Both the position numbers and the translations under genes were made by a program. Positions 1 to 10,143 of a DNA stretch of 64,000 bases are shown piece after piece. The number at the start of each line of letters is the position of its first letter. Position 1 is the stretch's first letter. Origin of the DNA: Symbiodinium natans (lineage: Eukaryota > Sar > Dinophyceae > Suessiales > Symbiodiniaceae); contig CAJNDS010001224.1 of the NCBI GenBank assembly GCA_905221605.1, positions 1,019,556-1,083,555 on the forward strand, read 5' to 3'. Below the pieces are notes generated by a model, which made no database searches, was not told the origin of the DNA, and saw nothing but the letters and a program-made list of their open reading frames with translations.

Positions 1-637
1 TCCATCAATCAGGAATCTGTCCGCATGTTTCTGAACACTTTCGCCGCTGCCCTCGATGGCAATCTCGATGGCCAGACGCATGCCACTAACAAATACTACA
101 AAGTCAACGGAAGGTGGCCTACCCTTGCGTCCCTTGCGAAGGGGATACTCTCGCAACACGGCATGAACATCCGAGAGAGCAAAACATTGCGTAGGCGTCA
201 GCTTGGACATCTGCTTCATTCAGCAAGCCCGCAGGCTTGCCGCTGGGCACGAGACCCTTCATCAGCGTTTGCGACTGAAGCCCAATAAGGGCGTTGATGC
301 AAAGCTCGTCTATATTCCAATCTTGCTGGCATGGCGTCCACAGTTGCCGAAGGTACTCAGCTTGCCAACTCGTGGAAAATGCAAATTTCAGATCGCCCTT
401 TCCTGACCTCTTGTCTTGGTTTGGCAACTTGACAAGGGATTCGCCGCTCTCTTCAGGCAACACGGTCCTGAGGTATCCGAACCGCACTGCATCCGACAAT
501 GCTTCATTGCTCTTGCTTGCTCGGTCAAAGAGAACCTCACCGTGAGCCAGAAGGGTCTTGGCGAGCTGTTGACGGTCGGAGCCTTCAATCCAACCTCCAT
601 TGTTGCCATAGACGACACGGTTCGAAGAAGCGTCAAT
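1..637 (-). pseudogene. Crinkler/RHS-type nuclease-like fragment, frameshifted
   Basis: Read on the minus strand, an open frame runs from about 637 to 235 (it contains DAVRFGYLRTV and KFAFSTSWQAEYLRQLW). Coding character then continues in a second frame from about 226 off the window edge, containing VDFVVFVSGMRLAIEIAIEG and QKHADRFLIDG. The last segment has the D...E-I-(A)-I-E..G...H..RF layout of the restriction-endonuclease-like domain of Crinkler-RHS-type proteins; the middle part fits the region before it. Those proteins, known across eukaryotes, pair an NTPase with a nuclease. The family name rests on motif resemblance only. The frame change near 230 means either a frameshift or an intron. 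A segment with a P-loop-like motif at 1,052-1,271 on the same strand could be an upstream part of the same gene. Confidence 0.4.
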
Positions 638-1051
638 CTAACCAAGGCAAAACACCATTATTCTGCTTGACTGCGCACAGGTAAGCGACAAGCAGGCCCA
701 CATGTTGATCAGGCACACCGTGCCTTCGCACACGGTACATTCGCAGACGAACTGAAAATGCCGCGCCGGCCCCACTTGAAGTATGTCCTGCTGACAACGC
801 AGAGGCCCAGCAGCCTAGAATGGGGCAGAGTCACTTGACCCTCACCGATTCTGTTCAAATGGACCAGTCATGGATGACGTGGCAGCTTGGGTTGAGCGTG
901 CAATTGCCGAAGTCGACGTCGGTGACAAGAGCACATTTTCTAAACGAGTTTTTGATTTTTGTGACCGCCAAAGAAGATAGTGCTCTGTTCGGTAGAAAAG
1001 TCAATGTCTTCCACACAACGGCAACACTTAACCCGTATGACCTTGTCAGTT

Positions 1052-1271
1052 TATCTCAACCCCAGTGTGGCATAAAACTCAGCTTGCCGACCGAGCGAGC
1101 TCTTTCCACTTTGGCAAAGTCCCATAACGTAGGCTTTACCATGCTGAACCGCATACTCGCAAAGTGTCTTGATCGCGCCCGTCGGCTCCAAAATGCTGTC
1201 CCACGCCTCGTGACTTCCCACACCACAGCCATGGAGCTTTGCAGGATGGGCTGCGGCTTTCCAGCAGTCGC
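1052..1271 (-). CDS. possible exon with P-loop-like motif
   Basis: On the minus strand the frame opens just after a splice-acceptor-like TTTCTGTAG (1,272-1,280). It reads DCWKAAAHPAKLHGCGVG, later GLCQSGKSSLGRQAEF, and ends at a TAA at about 1,052. GLCQSGKSS fits the GxxxxGK[ST] pattern of P-loop NTPases. Being upstream of the nuclease-like fragment on the same strand, it might be an NTPase exon of that gene. No donor site is clear and the region between 640 and 1,050 was not resolved, so this is a weak call. Confidence 0.25.
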
Positions 1272-1280
1272 CTACAGAAA

Positions 1281-1932
1281 CTGTTTCTGTTGCTTCCCCA
1301 CTTGACTTATTGTCCTAGAATCCTAAAGAGGGGGCAGAACAAGTCGAGTGTCAAACTTCACAATCAAAACCAGTCTGCGCTGCGGAAACACAAAACATGC
1401 ATACCGGTCATGTTCTGTGCTGCAGGCTGAGCCGGCATATGAGGACGGGCAGAAAAACGCCGACTCAAACGCGCAGGCTGTCAGCACAAGGTTTGGCGTG
1501 TTCCCCGACAGTTCGCAATTCTATCGACAAATTTCCAAAACGTGTAACTGGACCTTGAACTTCTGCCACGTCCACGCTAGCGGCCGCGCAATAGCCTGAC
1601 AACATGCGCGAAGCATGTTTAAACCGCTTGCCGTTGTATAAACACAGTGTGTGGCTTGGCACCTGCCGCAGTACTGCCGGCTTATGCCAATGAATGTTGT
1701 GATCTCGAACGGCCAAGGCACAAAACCAGCACAGACATAGCTCTGCAGTGTCAGTGGCGTTCTGCACGGCCATTTTCTCGTACCGGCAAAGCTGAACACA
1801 AACTCTGGCTGGTCACATGCCGTAGTCAGTTCTTGCACATGCACAGCATTGCTTCTTACAAAACTCAGCCAAACCTGAGCAGCAAATGGCAAACGGTGTC
1901 GTATCAACGGTGCAACCGGGCAGCTGTGCTTA
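1281..1932. other. no supported gene
   Basis: Open frames exist on both strands, but none shows a recognisable motif or convincing coding character. The unannotated stretch 640-1,050 likewise holds only a short plus-strand open frame (870-978) of uncertain meaning. Confidence 0.5.
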
Positions 1933-2106
1933 GTGGCGGTTGTTGTGGTTGTTGTGGTTGTTGTGGTTGTTGTGGTTGTGGTTGTTGTGGTTGTTGTGGT
2001 TGTGGTTGTTGTGGTTGTTGTGGTTGTTGTGGTTGTTGTGGTTGTTGTGGTTGTTGTGGTTGTTGTGGTTGTTGTGGTTGTTGTGGTTGGATGTTGTGGC
2101 GGTTGT
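1933..2106. repeat. GGTTGTTGT microsatellite
   Basis: About 170 bp of GGTTGTTGT / TTGTGG units in a near-perfect tandem run, ending in TGGATGTTGTGG. Poly-Thr, poly-Val and poly-Cys frames across it are translation artefacts of the repeat. Confidence 0.95.
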
Positions 2107-2811
2107 TGTGTTTTTTGTAGCGTTGCGAATTTTACTTTCACATTGCTCTGGTTGTCTCAGACAACGAGCAGTTTCCAACACTTGCACTGCACATGGAGCC
2201 ACTTCGCCTCCACAGAACTGAAGCTCAACGATGATCTCATGTTTATACAGAACACTCATCTAGGCCAGCAAGGGGTAAAGCTCCAGTTTCTTCAATCGTC
2301 GGTTGTCTCCAGCGTGTGGATGGTCAAAGATCGTTTCTGCGGATCGCACAAAGAGAATGCCCAAGTTAAAGGAAAAAAATCAGCTGAACATCTTGCCATA
2401 CATCTCCTTGCCAGCAGTCCTCTGCAGTCGCTGTGCCGATGGTCGTAGTTTCGCCACAGTAGCTAGCGAAGCGAACATGAAGATAGAACGTTCCGGATGG
2501 AGTGAAGGCCTGTTGTAGTACCTGTCTTTGGGCTAACTGCGAGAGAACATGTCACAAGAGGGAGCCCAAGCAGCTCCACATTAGGTTACGCTGCGAGAAT
2601 ACTGCAGCACCAGTACACCGCCAGACAACCAGGGAACAAAAAGCCAAGACGTCGATTCTGGCGACACTCAAGCCATGGGTCCCATGCAGACTTTCAAACC
2701 AGGCAATCGGGCACGGGGCTGAGATTGGAGCAAACACTGTGCCCGGCGCTGCCTCACCTTCGCTTGCTGTCATTGCGGACAGGCTGTCGGTACCAGACGC
2801 GTGGAGCTGGC
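2107..2811. other. no supported gene
   Basis: Unique-looking sequence between two microsatellites. Open frames on either strand are short and show no recognisable domain. Confidence 0.5.
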
Positions 2812-2858
2812 TGTTGCTGTTGCGTTGCTGTTGCTATTGCTATTGCTGTTGCTGTTGC

Positions 2859-2922
<64 letters not shown>

Positions 2923-3275
2923 GCGGTTGTTGTGGTTGTTGTGGTTGTTGTTGTGGTTGTTGTGGTTGTTGTGGTTGTTGCTGTGGTGGTTGTTGTTGTT
3001 GTCGTAGGGTTGTTAAGGGTGGTGTTGTAGGTCGTCGCCAAAGTAGCAGGTGGTGTTGTAGTCGTCGTCATCGGAGTGGTCGTCCGCCAAAGTAGTAGTG
3101 GTAGTGGTGTCGTAGTGGTCGTGGTTGGCAGTAACCGTAGCAGTAGTTGTAGGAGGGAGTAGTAGTAGCAGTGTTCGTCGCAGCAGCAGTAGTAGTACTG
3201 GCAGTGGTAGTCGTAGTAGTGGTCGTAGTCGCAGTCGAAGTCATCGTCGTCGTAAAAGTGGAAGTGGTAGTGTTA
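2812..3275. repeat. GTT/GCT triplet microsatellite decaying into GTAGTNGTN
   Basis: Starts as CTGTTG and GTT triplets (2,812-2,922), passes into GGTTGTTGT units (2,923-3,005), then degrades into GTAGTGGTAGTCGT-type triplets up to about 3,275. It is related in composition to the run at 1,933. The gradient from pure to degenerate units suggests one expansion with an eroded flank. Confidence 0.9.
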
Positions 3276-3401
3276 GGGCTTCAGAGTTTGGGGTTTAGGT
3301 TGAAACTTCAGATTGGTTCCAGCTTCCGACCGAAAGGTTTCCCAGTAAACAAAGCGGGAGAGCGCGAGCCCCCATTTTGCCGTTAAGCAAGAAAACCCAA
3401 G

Positions 3402-3487
3402 TTGTAGTGACATTGTAGTGACGTTGTCGTGACGTTGTAGTGATCACTACGTCACTACAATGTCACTACAACGTCACTACAATGTAA
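3402..3487. repeat. palindromic array of GTAGTGAC units
   Basis: TTGTAGTGACATTGTAGTGACG is followed, around a central TGATCA (about 3,441), by the same units in reverse complement (CACTACAATGTCACTACAACG). The array is therefore an imperfect inverted repeat of a 10-11-bp unit. The same unit recurs as direct repeats at 4,894-4,976. Confidence 0.85.
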
Positions 3488-4127
3488 TAAGTTGCCCCCT
3501 TACATATTTGTCTGACTGGCTACACACCCTCAGTTGGCCGCTCCGCTTGCATTGCTTTGCTCATGCCAGCATGATGTAGAACGCTTCAATCATGACAGCA
3601 ATTTTGCAGTGTTGTCCAGCCCTGCCGTTCTTCAACTTTGAGTCTTACTTGTTAGCATGATTTGGAGAATCCGTGCTCGCAGCTGTGCGGGCTCTGGGTT
3701 TCACTCGTCAACCTTCCAACGTGCATGATGCAACAATTGTCGGTGTGGCCATGCTTGCAAGTGACGCTTCGAACGTGCAGCAAATAGTGAGCGATCTCTA
3801 CTTCGAGGCCACACCAGTTCTATGTTAGCCTGCTTGTCGAGCTGGCGGCTTAAACAATCTGCATCCTTTGTTGTGTTGAGCCTTTCGCGCGCGCAAGGGT
3901 ACATAAGCCGCTGCTGAAAGATGAGCGGGCGCAGCGTCAACGATGAAGGGCGCACTGATTTGCACTGCAGTCTGACACCACTCATCGCTATGGCCCTTGT
4001 CGCTAATCAGCGTCTCACACAGACAGTTGCAGCGACCGCATCAAATCTGAGAATACTGATTTTGAATAGGATTAGAAACACAAGATAGACCTTTTTGCGC
4101 TGTGACACGGCCCGATGGATCCAATCA
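3488..4127. other. no supported gene
   Basis: About 640 bp with only short open frames and no recognisable motif on either strand. Confidence 0.5.
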
Positions 4128-4195
4128 TTTCCCACATTGTGACCCGTAGACCCGTAGTGACCCGTAGTGACCCGTGGCGACCAGTAGTCTGTTGT
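4128..4195. repeat. GTAGTGACCC minisatellite, short array
   Basis: Consecutive GTAGACCC / GTAGTGACCC / GTGGCGACC units. It abuts the integrase-like remnant at 4,196-4,363. Confidence 0.8.
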
Positions 4196-4363
4196 AACCG
4201 CGTTAGAGGCGGTCCTCTCGATCAAGCCAAGCGCTTCACATCCTTCCTTCGTGATGCGTGGATCTTGCAAGCGGGCTTGTTTTAGGGTTTCTGCTTGATT
4301 GCCGAAGCCGGTTCTCGGATTTTCGTATACCTGCTTGATGACATTTGCCCTAGCCTCTGCCAT
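4196..4363 (-). pseudogene. integrase-ORF N-terminal fragment
   Basis: Minus-strand frame starting MAEARANVIKQVYENPRTGF and continuing with LKQARLQDPRITKE. The pattern Y-x2-P-x-TGFG...L..A...DP.IT resembles the N-terminal segment preceding the DDE integrase core in several eukaryotic mobile elements. After about 55 residues it runs into the minisatellite, so it is a truncated relic. Confidence 0.35.
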
Positions 4364-4419
4364 GTTTTCTAGGGAGAGGCTTTACCGCTCGGCTGGCGTT
4401 GCGCGAAGCCTTTGAAGAG

Positions 4420-4545
4420 TTTGTAATGACCGCATAGTGACACCGTAGTGACCACTTTGATTCGTAGTGATCCGCAGTGACCGTAGTGACCCGTAGTGAC
4501 CCGTATGACGCGTAGTGACGCGTGGTGACGCGTAGTGACCGTTAC
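4420..4545. repeat. GTAGTGACCC / GTAGTGACGCGT minisatellite
   Basis: Second block of the 10-11-bp family: GTAGTGATCCGCAGTGACC, then GTAGTGACCC and GTAGTGACGC units. From 4,546 to 4,803 the sequence is non-repetitive apart from two copies of CAGTCTTTTTGGA (about 4,638 and 4,670), with no supported gene. Confidence 0.85.
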
Positions 4546-4803
4546 AGCAGCACCGCGAAGAACAGTCGTAAAAAACGCTGCAAACTGCAGTATGACGCAG
4601 AAGCAGCACTTCACTGCAGAGACTCGGTTAGAGACTCAGTCTTTTTGGAATCTTTTCCGGTGAAGACTGCAGTCTTTTTGGAGTCTCTTCGAAGTCTGCC
4701 TACTGCTTCCACTGCTGCAAACTGCTCTTCTACTGCTGCTACTTCTGCTTCGAGCAAAGATTGCAACATTATTGAGTCATTATCGCTCCATTTTGACAAC
4801 ACC

Positions 4804-4976
4804 TTGCGGTCACAACGCGGTCACAACGCGGTCACAACGCGGTCACAACGCGGTCACAACGCGGTCACAACGCGGTCACAACGCGGTGCTGCTACGTTGT
4901 AGTGACGTTGTAGTGACGTTGTAGTGACGTTGTAGTGACGTTGTAGTGACGTTGTAGTGACGTTGTAGTGACGTCT
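4804..4976. repeat. two adjacent 11-bp minisatellites
   Basis: Seven to eight copies of GCGGTCACAAC (4,804-4,886) are followed within 10 bp by about eight copies of GTTGTAGTGAC (4,890-4,976). Both periods are 11 bp. The first, reverse complemented (GTTGTGACCGC), resembles the second, so the arrays look like inverted relatives. Confidence 0.9.
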
Positions 4977-5883
4977 ACTACAAAAGAGACTGTAGTGACA
5001 TTTTAGTGGCTTTTGGAATAAGTTACCATAAGCCCCCCCTTACTTATATATAACGTAGCAGCTGCGGCGTACATCATAGCAAAAAACCATCCGGAGGTTG
5101 GTCGCCTCTTTGCTGCGTCAGCAGCCCAGTAGGCCAGTCTTGTGTGGACAACACTCAAGGTGAAGACATCTACTAGAGAGTCAAACTGTGCAGCCAGCAA
5201 GCGTGAAAGAAGTCGTAACTACAAAGAAGCAACCGCTAGCGCAGAGCCCCTTCTTGCAACGCAAAGCCAGCACAGTGAGACCAATGCAAACAAGTCGACT
5301 GCCCGTCACCCATAGCAATGAGTGGTACGACTGTCTCTACGGACGCGTTAAACAGTTTAAGTGACGGGGTTCCTTGTTACGGCTTACCCATACTTACGCT
5401 TAATGTCTTCCACACAAGCGCCAGAGGTACGAATTGCGCACAAATGCACGAATGCACACAGAGTGCCAGAAGGGCATACAGGGGCAGGTGTGCCTGCACA
5501 ATTTGGAGCTCCTTGTGTTTGCACCGACGCCTGAAGAGTTTAAGGCTCAACCTCATGGCCATAGCGGGCCTGGAGGGCTTACAGCTTCAGGCCGATTTTT
5601 GAGATGGCACAAGAGCCACAAAGGCTCTGGGTTGCATCTTGGCTCATGTGCTGCTCCTGACCATTCGCTCCGAAGATTGTCTCCACCTTGCGGAGCAGTG
5701 GAGAGCAAGGTTCGGGGGGGGAGGTTCGAATTTTTCCGAGTTGAGCGAACTAGTGCGAATCACCTCCTTGGTGTTTGGGTTGTAAAAACCGTGCCTCTGT
5801 ACTGGCACATCTGATGGCCCTCTTGGCCCTATGGTACAGGGGGAGGAACAACACCTCCTCCTAAGCTACCATCCTCCAGGTTG
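4977..5883. other. no supported gene
   Basis: About 900 bp of mixed sequence. Open frames occur on the plus strand (for example 5,318-5,602 and 5,434-5,814), but none has a recognisable domain or a clear start context. Confidence 0.45.
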
Positions 5884-6195
5884 TGCCTCATGAGAGGAAA
5901 GAACCTCCTGGCAAAACGTTCCTCAGGGTTTCTGGTGCACTGGGTGCAAACCGTAAGAGGAAATCGGCCAGGAGTGTGTTCTCTGGCAGCGAGGATGAAC
6001 CTCAGCTTATCATCCTCTTTGGGATGCTACCAGAGGCTGATACCTCATGAGAGGTTAGGAACCTCTTGACAAAGTGTCCCTCAAGGCCTTTGGTGCACCC
6101 TGTGCAGGCTGTTAGAGGGAGGCGGTCAGGGGTGGTTTCTCTGGTAGCGAGGATGACCTTCACTTTATCCTCACTGGGAGGATGCAACCTCCTAG
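5884..6195 (+). repeat. two-copy tandem repeat, about 160 bp
   Basis: CCTCATGAGAGG..AACCTC.TG.CAAA..GT.CCTCA begins both halves (about 5,886 and 6,047), and both end in a GCGAGGATGA..CT..CTTATCCTC segment. The halves have drifted and contain no convincing coding frame. Confidence 0.75.
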
Positions 6196-6201
6196 GTTTG
6201 T

Positions 6202-6938
6202 TCAGCTGCCGGTGCCTTCAGGGATTTTGCACAAGGGGTCTGCTGCAACTTGGGCTGTCCCTTGCGCCTGCTGAAAGAGGCTGCGGATGGCATTGGTCGG
6301 CTCGGGCTTAAACTGCGCCTTGCACCTGGGGTCCTTTTTAAAACTGCACGCAACTGAAAGTTTTTGCGAAACTTTTTTAGTCTTCAAGGACAACTGTCCA
6401 CCACAACCTTCGCAGACCACAGTTGTCTGTCCCCTAGCAGTTTTAAAACATGTGTAACATGTACCCCTTCAACCGTCATTCTGCCTTGTGTGTGCATTGG
6501 TGCGCTGCCAGTGCTTCCAAGGTTTTGCGGTTCTTTGTGTGCAGAAGTTTAAGTTGACACTGAGCACACCGGAGGTTGAGACCTTCCCATTCCCACGCAT
6601 GCACAGGTTTGGTCCGGACCAGCTCCTGGAACCATTCCTGTTGGGTGGTGATGTGGCCTCTCCCTATGTTGGAGCCAATGCGTTTTTTGCAGGGCCTGGA
6701 GGTGGCCTCGTTGCGCTTCCTTATACACTGGGTGCTGATTTTCCCCAATGGCAGTAAGGATCTTTTCCGCCCTGCTCGCCAGGAATTCTTGTGCTTTTTT
6801 GCTGCGATGGTCCTGGTACTGACTGGCTGCCCGGACATCAGGGTGGGCCAGCTCGGCCGCTTTTTCCCCACACAGCTTGTCCGCCAGGTCATTGACCTGC
6901 TGTCTCCACAAGTTGGGGGGGTTCGAACCTGGGTTCAA
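6202..6938 (-). pseudogene. frameshifted coding remnant with Cys pairs
   Basis: The minus strand reads with coding character from about 6,938 (ADKLCGEKAAELAHPDVR, KKAQEFLASRAEKILTAIGE). It shifts frame near 6,670 and continues with TTQQEWFQELVRTKPVHAWE and LRCAQCQLKLLHTKNRKTLE. A further segment at 6,420-6,202 contains VCEGCGGQLSLKTKK. Paired cysteines (CAQC, CEGC) suggest zinc-binding modules such as those in LINE proteins, but no specific family is claimed. The frame breaks make it a probable pseudogene. Confidence 0.35.
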
Positions 6939-7193
6939 CCCAGGTTCGAACTCCCGGCCCTCCGGGGGGGGGGGGGGGGGGGGGGGGTGGGAACAACAAC
7001 GTCGAGAACCTGGGTTTAACCTGGGTTCAACCTGGGTTCAACCCAGGTGCAACCTGGGTTCAACCCAGGTTCAACCCAGGTTCAACCCGGGTTCAACCCG
7101 GGTTCAGAACCCGGGTCAGAATCCAGGTTCAACCTGGGTTCAACCTGGGTTGAATCCGGGTTCAACCCAGGTTCAACCCAGGTTCGACCTTTA
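6914..7193. repeat. AACCTGGGTTCAACCCAGG minisatellite with 24-G run
   Basis: Self-complementary units (AACCTGGGTT / AACCCAGGTT) occupy 6,926-6,952 and 7,005-7,190, separated by an uninterrupted run of 24 G at 6,964-6,987. Each unit is palindromic, so the array could form alternating hairpins. Frames through it are translation artefacts. Confidence 0.9.
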
Positions 7194-8534
7194 AGCCCCC
7201 CTTTAAACCCCCGATAAGCCTCCCCCTTAAGACCCCCCTCACTTCTCTAATTTCGAATAATGAAATCTAAAAAACAAATAGAAAAATAAAACAAGATTTG
7301 AAGGGGGCGGAATTTAGACCAAATTGTCTTCTCTCTCTTCTTGAAGAGAAGGTAATGTTTAAAGTCTCACTTCTCTGGCTTCGAATAATGAAATCCAAAA
7401 AATAAAACAAGATTCGAAGGGGGGTGGAATTTAGAGTAAATCCCTTCTCTCATCTTCTTTCAGCCCCCCCCCCTTAAGACCCCCTTTAAGCCCTCTTCAA
7501 GGCCCCCTTCAAGCCTCCCTTTACGCCCCCTTTAAGCCCCTTCAAGCCCCCCTTTAAGCCCCCCCTGAAACCCCCCCTTAAGCCCCCCCCTTAAGCTCCC
7601 CCTTTAAGCCCCATTTAAGCCCCCTTTCCCCGCCGTCCCACCCCCAACCCCCCCGCTCTTTACTTCTTAAAACAAAAACAATCTCGTCTCGACTCCTCTG
7701 AGTTTTGAACAATGAAATACAAAAACAAAACAAGATTTGAGGGGGGTGAAATTTAAACTAAAGTCCTTTCTCTCTTCTCCCCTCTTTCCAATTCACAACA
7801 GGCAAAATGGGGGGTGCGCCCCCCCCAACCCCCCCGCTCTTTACTTTTAGAAACAACAACTGTCTCGTCTCTACTCTACTCCTCTGATTTTCGAATAAGG
7901 AAATACAAAAAAACAAAAGAAGATTCGAGAAATTCGAGGGTAGAATTTAGAATAAATTCCCTTCTCCCTTCTCCTCTGAGTTTTCGAAGAACGAAATACG
8001 GAAAACAATCGAGGGGGGTGGAATTTAGAATAAATTCTCTTCTCCTCTTTTTGCTTTCAGAAACAAAAAACAATCTCGTCTCCTTTCAAGATTAAACAAC
8101 CCAGATTCAAGCCAGGTTCAACCCAAGTTCAACCCAGGTTGAAGGGGGCGGAATTTAGACTAAATTTCCTTCTCTCTCTTCTTGAAGAGAAGGAAATGTT
8201 TAAAGTCTCACTTCTCTGGCTTCGAATTGAAATCCAAAAAATAAAACAAGAATTCGAGGGCGCCCCCTTTGCGCCCCTTCAAGCCTTCTTTAAGCCCCAC
8301 CTGCAATGCCCTCTTAAGCTCCAACCCCCCTCTTTGCTTCTAAATCAAAAACAATCTCGACTTCTCTAAGTTTTCCGTTACTTTTAGAAACAACAACTAT
8401 CTCGTCTCTACTCTACTTCTCTAATTTTCAAAGAAGGAAATACAAAAAACAAATGAAGGGAGGTCGAATTTAGAATAAATTCTCTTTGCTTTGAGAAAAA
8501 AACAGCTTGTCTTCTTTCAAGATTGAACAAGTCA
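7194..8534. repeat. low-complexity block of repeated 100-130-bp units
   Basis: Pyrimidine-rich tracts (CCCCCTTTAAG units) alternate with a recurring segment: TTCGAAT(AAT)GAAAT(C/A)..AAAA, then AAACAAGATT.GA.GGGG.(T/C)GGAATTTAGA, then TCTTCTCTC. The closest pair is 7,298-7,408 and 8,142-8,250. At least six diverged copies are visible. No gene. Confidence 0.85.
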
Positions 8535-8626
8535 GGCTTAACCCGCTGAACCCAGGTTCAACCTGGGTTTAAAATAAAACCCAGGGATAAACCCAGGGTT
8601 CGAACCCTCCCCCCCCCCCCCCCCCC
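8535..8626. repeat. AACCCAGG minisatellite and 17-C run
   Basis: AACCTGGGTTTAAAATAAAA and CCCAGGGATAAACCCAGGGT units lead into 17 consecutive C (8,610-8,626) followed by GGACC. This mirrors the left edge (CCGG...CTCC then 24 G), giving the 6.9-8.6-kb block inverted G/C-run borders. Confidence 0.85.
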
Positions 8627-8658
8627 GGACCTTAGTGGCAGTGGAAACACCTTCCACA

Positions 8659-8663
8659 CAGAC
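8659..8663. other. target-site duplication CAGAC, left copy (copia A)
   Basis: CAGAC immediately precedes the LTR start TGTG at 8,664. The same five bases follow the LTR end TTTTCACA at 30,349-30,353. Five bases is the usual duplication for copia integrases. Confidence 0.85.
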
Positions 8664-9012
8664 TGTGTAAAATTTCACCTGTAGTGTTTGTCCAGTTGGC
8701 ATGTGGTGTTTTGACCATACAGAGAGAAGCATGAGTTTTTCTGCTGCATGACTTGGCATGAGCATGTTTGGTTTTGCCAAAGTCCCTAAAGCATGTTTGG
8801 GTTACTGCGACGCATGTCTTGTCTTGTTGGCATGGCCGAGGATGAGTTTTGAAGCACTTGGAATTGCTTGAGAGCAGTCGAAGAAGTGCGTGTCAGAACT
8901 CTGAGGTTCTGTCTTGCAACTCACTCCGTGTCCCCGCCACTTCGTTCTTGCTGAACACTTTGGTGTTTGGCTCAAGTGCAAAGTGAAAAAGAGACTGCTG
9001 CGCGAGCTCTTG
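8664..9012 (+). repeat. 5' LTR of copia A, internally deleted
   Basis: Starts TGTGTAAAATTTCACCTGTAG. Relative to the other LTRs it lacks about 200 bp after CCCCGCCACTTCGTTC (about 8,947) and the last bases GCTTTTCACA together with the start of the primer-binding site. The insertion target has an extra T here (AAAATTTCACC) and is not occupied. TTTGGCTCAAG at 8,966-8,976 matches the dinoflagellate spliced-leader 3' end. Confidence 0.85.
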
Positions 9013-9059
9013 CGGAGCACTAAGAGTGACTCCAGCGCCTGTGTTTCGTACCTTCACGC

Positions 9060-10143
9060 CATACCGACTCCAGAGCAAGCGAAAGTGTGCATGAAAGCCC
9101 ACAGGCTTCTCCAGTGCATGGGACGTTGCCTCCTGAGCAAGTCCCCTTCCCTAACAACACTCCCAAGAAGGAAGCTTTGTCTGTTTGGAACCCAAGGAGT
9201 TCCATCCGCAACACCAGCTGCAAGTTCTCAGCCTGCCGCCCATGGACATCATCAGACACTGGAGGACGAAATCGCCAAGGCGGAGATCAAGTTGAGCAAC
9301 TTCCCCGAGTTGAAGCTCTCCGAAGCCGATCGCTGTTCCATCCTGCTACAGGCCGTTTCGCATCCTGCGAGACAGTATGTGGCGCTGCACGGCAACGCCA
9401 ACAGCTGGAGTGAGCTCACAAAGAGCCTCAAGTATTTCGAAGAACAGCTGAGGATGTGCGACGTGCCGACTGCAGCAAACCGTGGAATGGACGGCAAGCT
9501 TTGCGACCATTGCGGCAAGCATGGTCATGTGGCAAAGGATTGTTGGGTCCGACAGCGTGAGGCTGGAGAGAAGGGCGGCAAAGGCGGCAAGGGAGAGTCG
9601 AAGAGTGGAAAGGGCACTGGAGGCCCCAAAGGACAGAGGTCTCCCACTCCGAAGGGAGCTCCTCGCTTTGCAACGCCGAAAGGAAAGCCCACCTCCAAGG
9701 GAGACAAGGGTGCCAAAGGAAAGAAGGGCGAAGGCAAGGGCAAAGGAAAGAAGCAGAAGAAGAAGAACCGCGCTCGGGCTGTGGGAGAACCAGAGTCCGA
9801 AGCGGAAGCAGAGCCAACACAGAGTGTGATGGCGATGCGCTTTGCCCAGCGAAGTCCTGAACTGAGTCTTTCTGAGTCGTCTGAGCGTAGGGTAGGTTTT
9901 TCACTCGACGAGCAACGATTGGGACCTGTTAGCAATTCGTTGACTGCAGGGGATGTAGAGCGCATCTGCGCCAGCTTCCAGCAAGAACCGAGGGACGTCT
10001 GGTTAGTGGATTCTGGAGCCACGTGTCATGTGGTTTCCTCGGAACACCTCAGCGGATTCAGGGTGGTGAAGACTCATGAGAGAGAGGTCACTCTGTACAA
10101 CGCTTCAGGGGGGAAGATCTCGTGTCAGGCGTCGTCGACTTAA
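9060..10143 (+). pseudogene. copia A gag-protease remnant
   Basis: Gag plus the start of the protease. Compared with element B, 0.72 kb encoding the N-terminal and central Gag is missing (junction near 9,238). What remains encodes the C-terminal Gag with the zinc knuckle CDHCGKHGHVAKDC (C-x2-C-x4-H-x4-C, about 9,502), a Lys/Gly/Ser/Pro-rich basic tail, and the aspartic protease start WLVDSGATCHV (about 10,003). A one-base deletion near 10,120 shifts the frame and stops translation at 10,143. The 155 bases that follow the protease core in B are deleted here at about 10,178. Confidence 0.85.

Noticed and set aside
870-978. Short plus-strand ORF MDDVAAWVERAIAEVDVGDK...
   Set aside because: Codon pattern looks protein-like, but it is only 35 residues, conflicts with the minus-strand signals around it, and has no motif.
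1933-3030. Poly-Thr, poly-Val, poly-Cys and poly-Leu proteins over microsatellites
   Set aside because: All frames of the repeat are open; no unique coding sequence is attached.
4804-4976. CRISPR array
   Set aside because: Contiguous 11-bp units without spacers in a eukaryotic genome.
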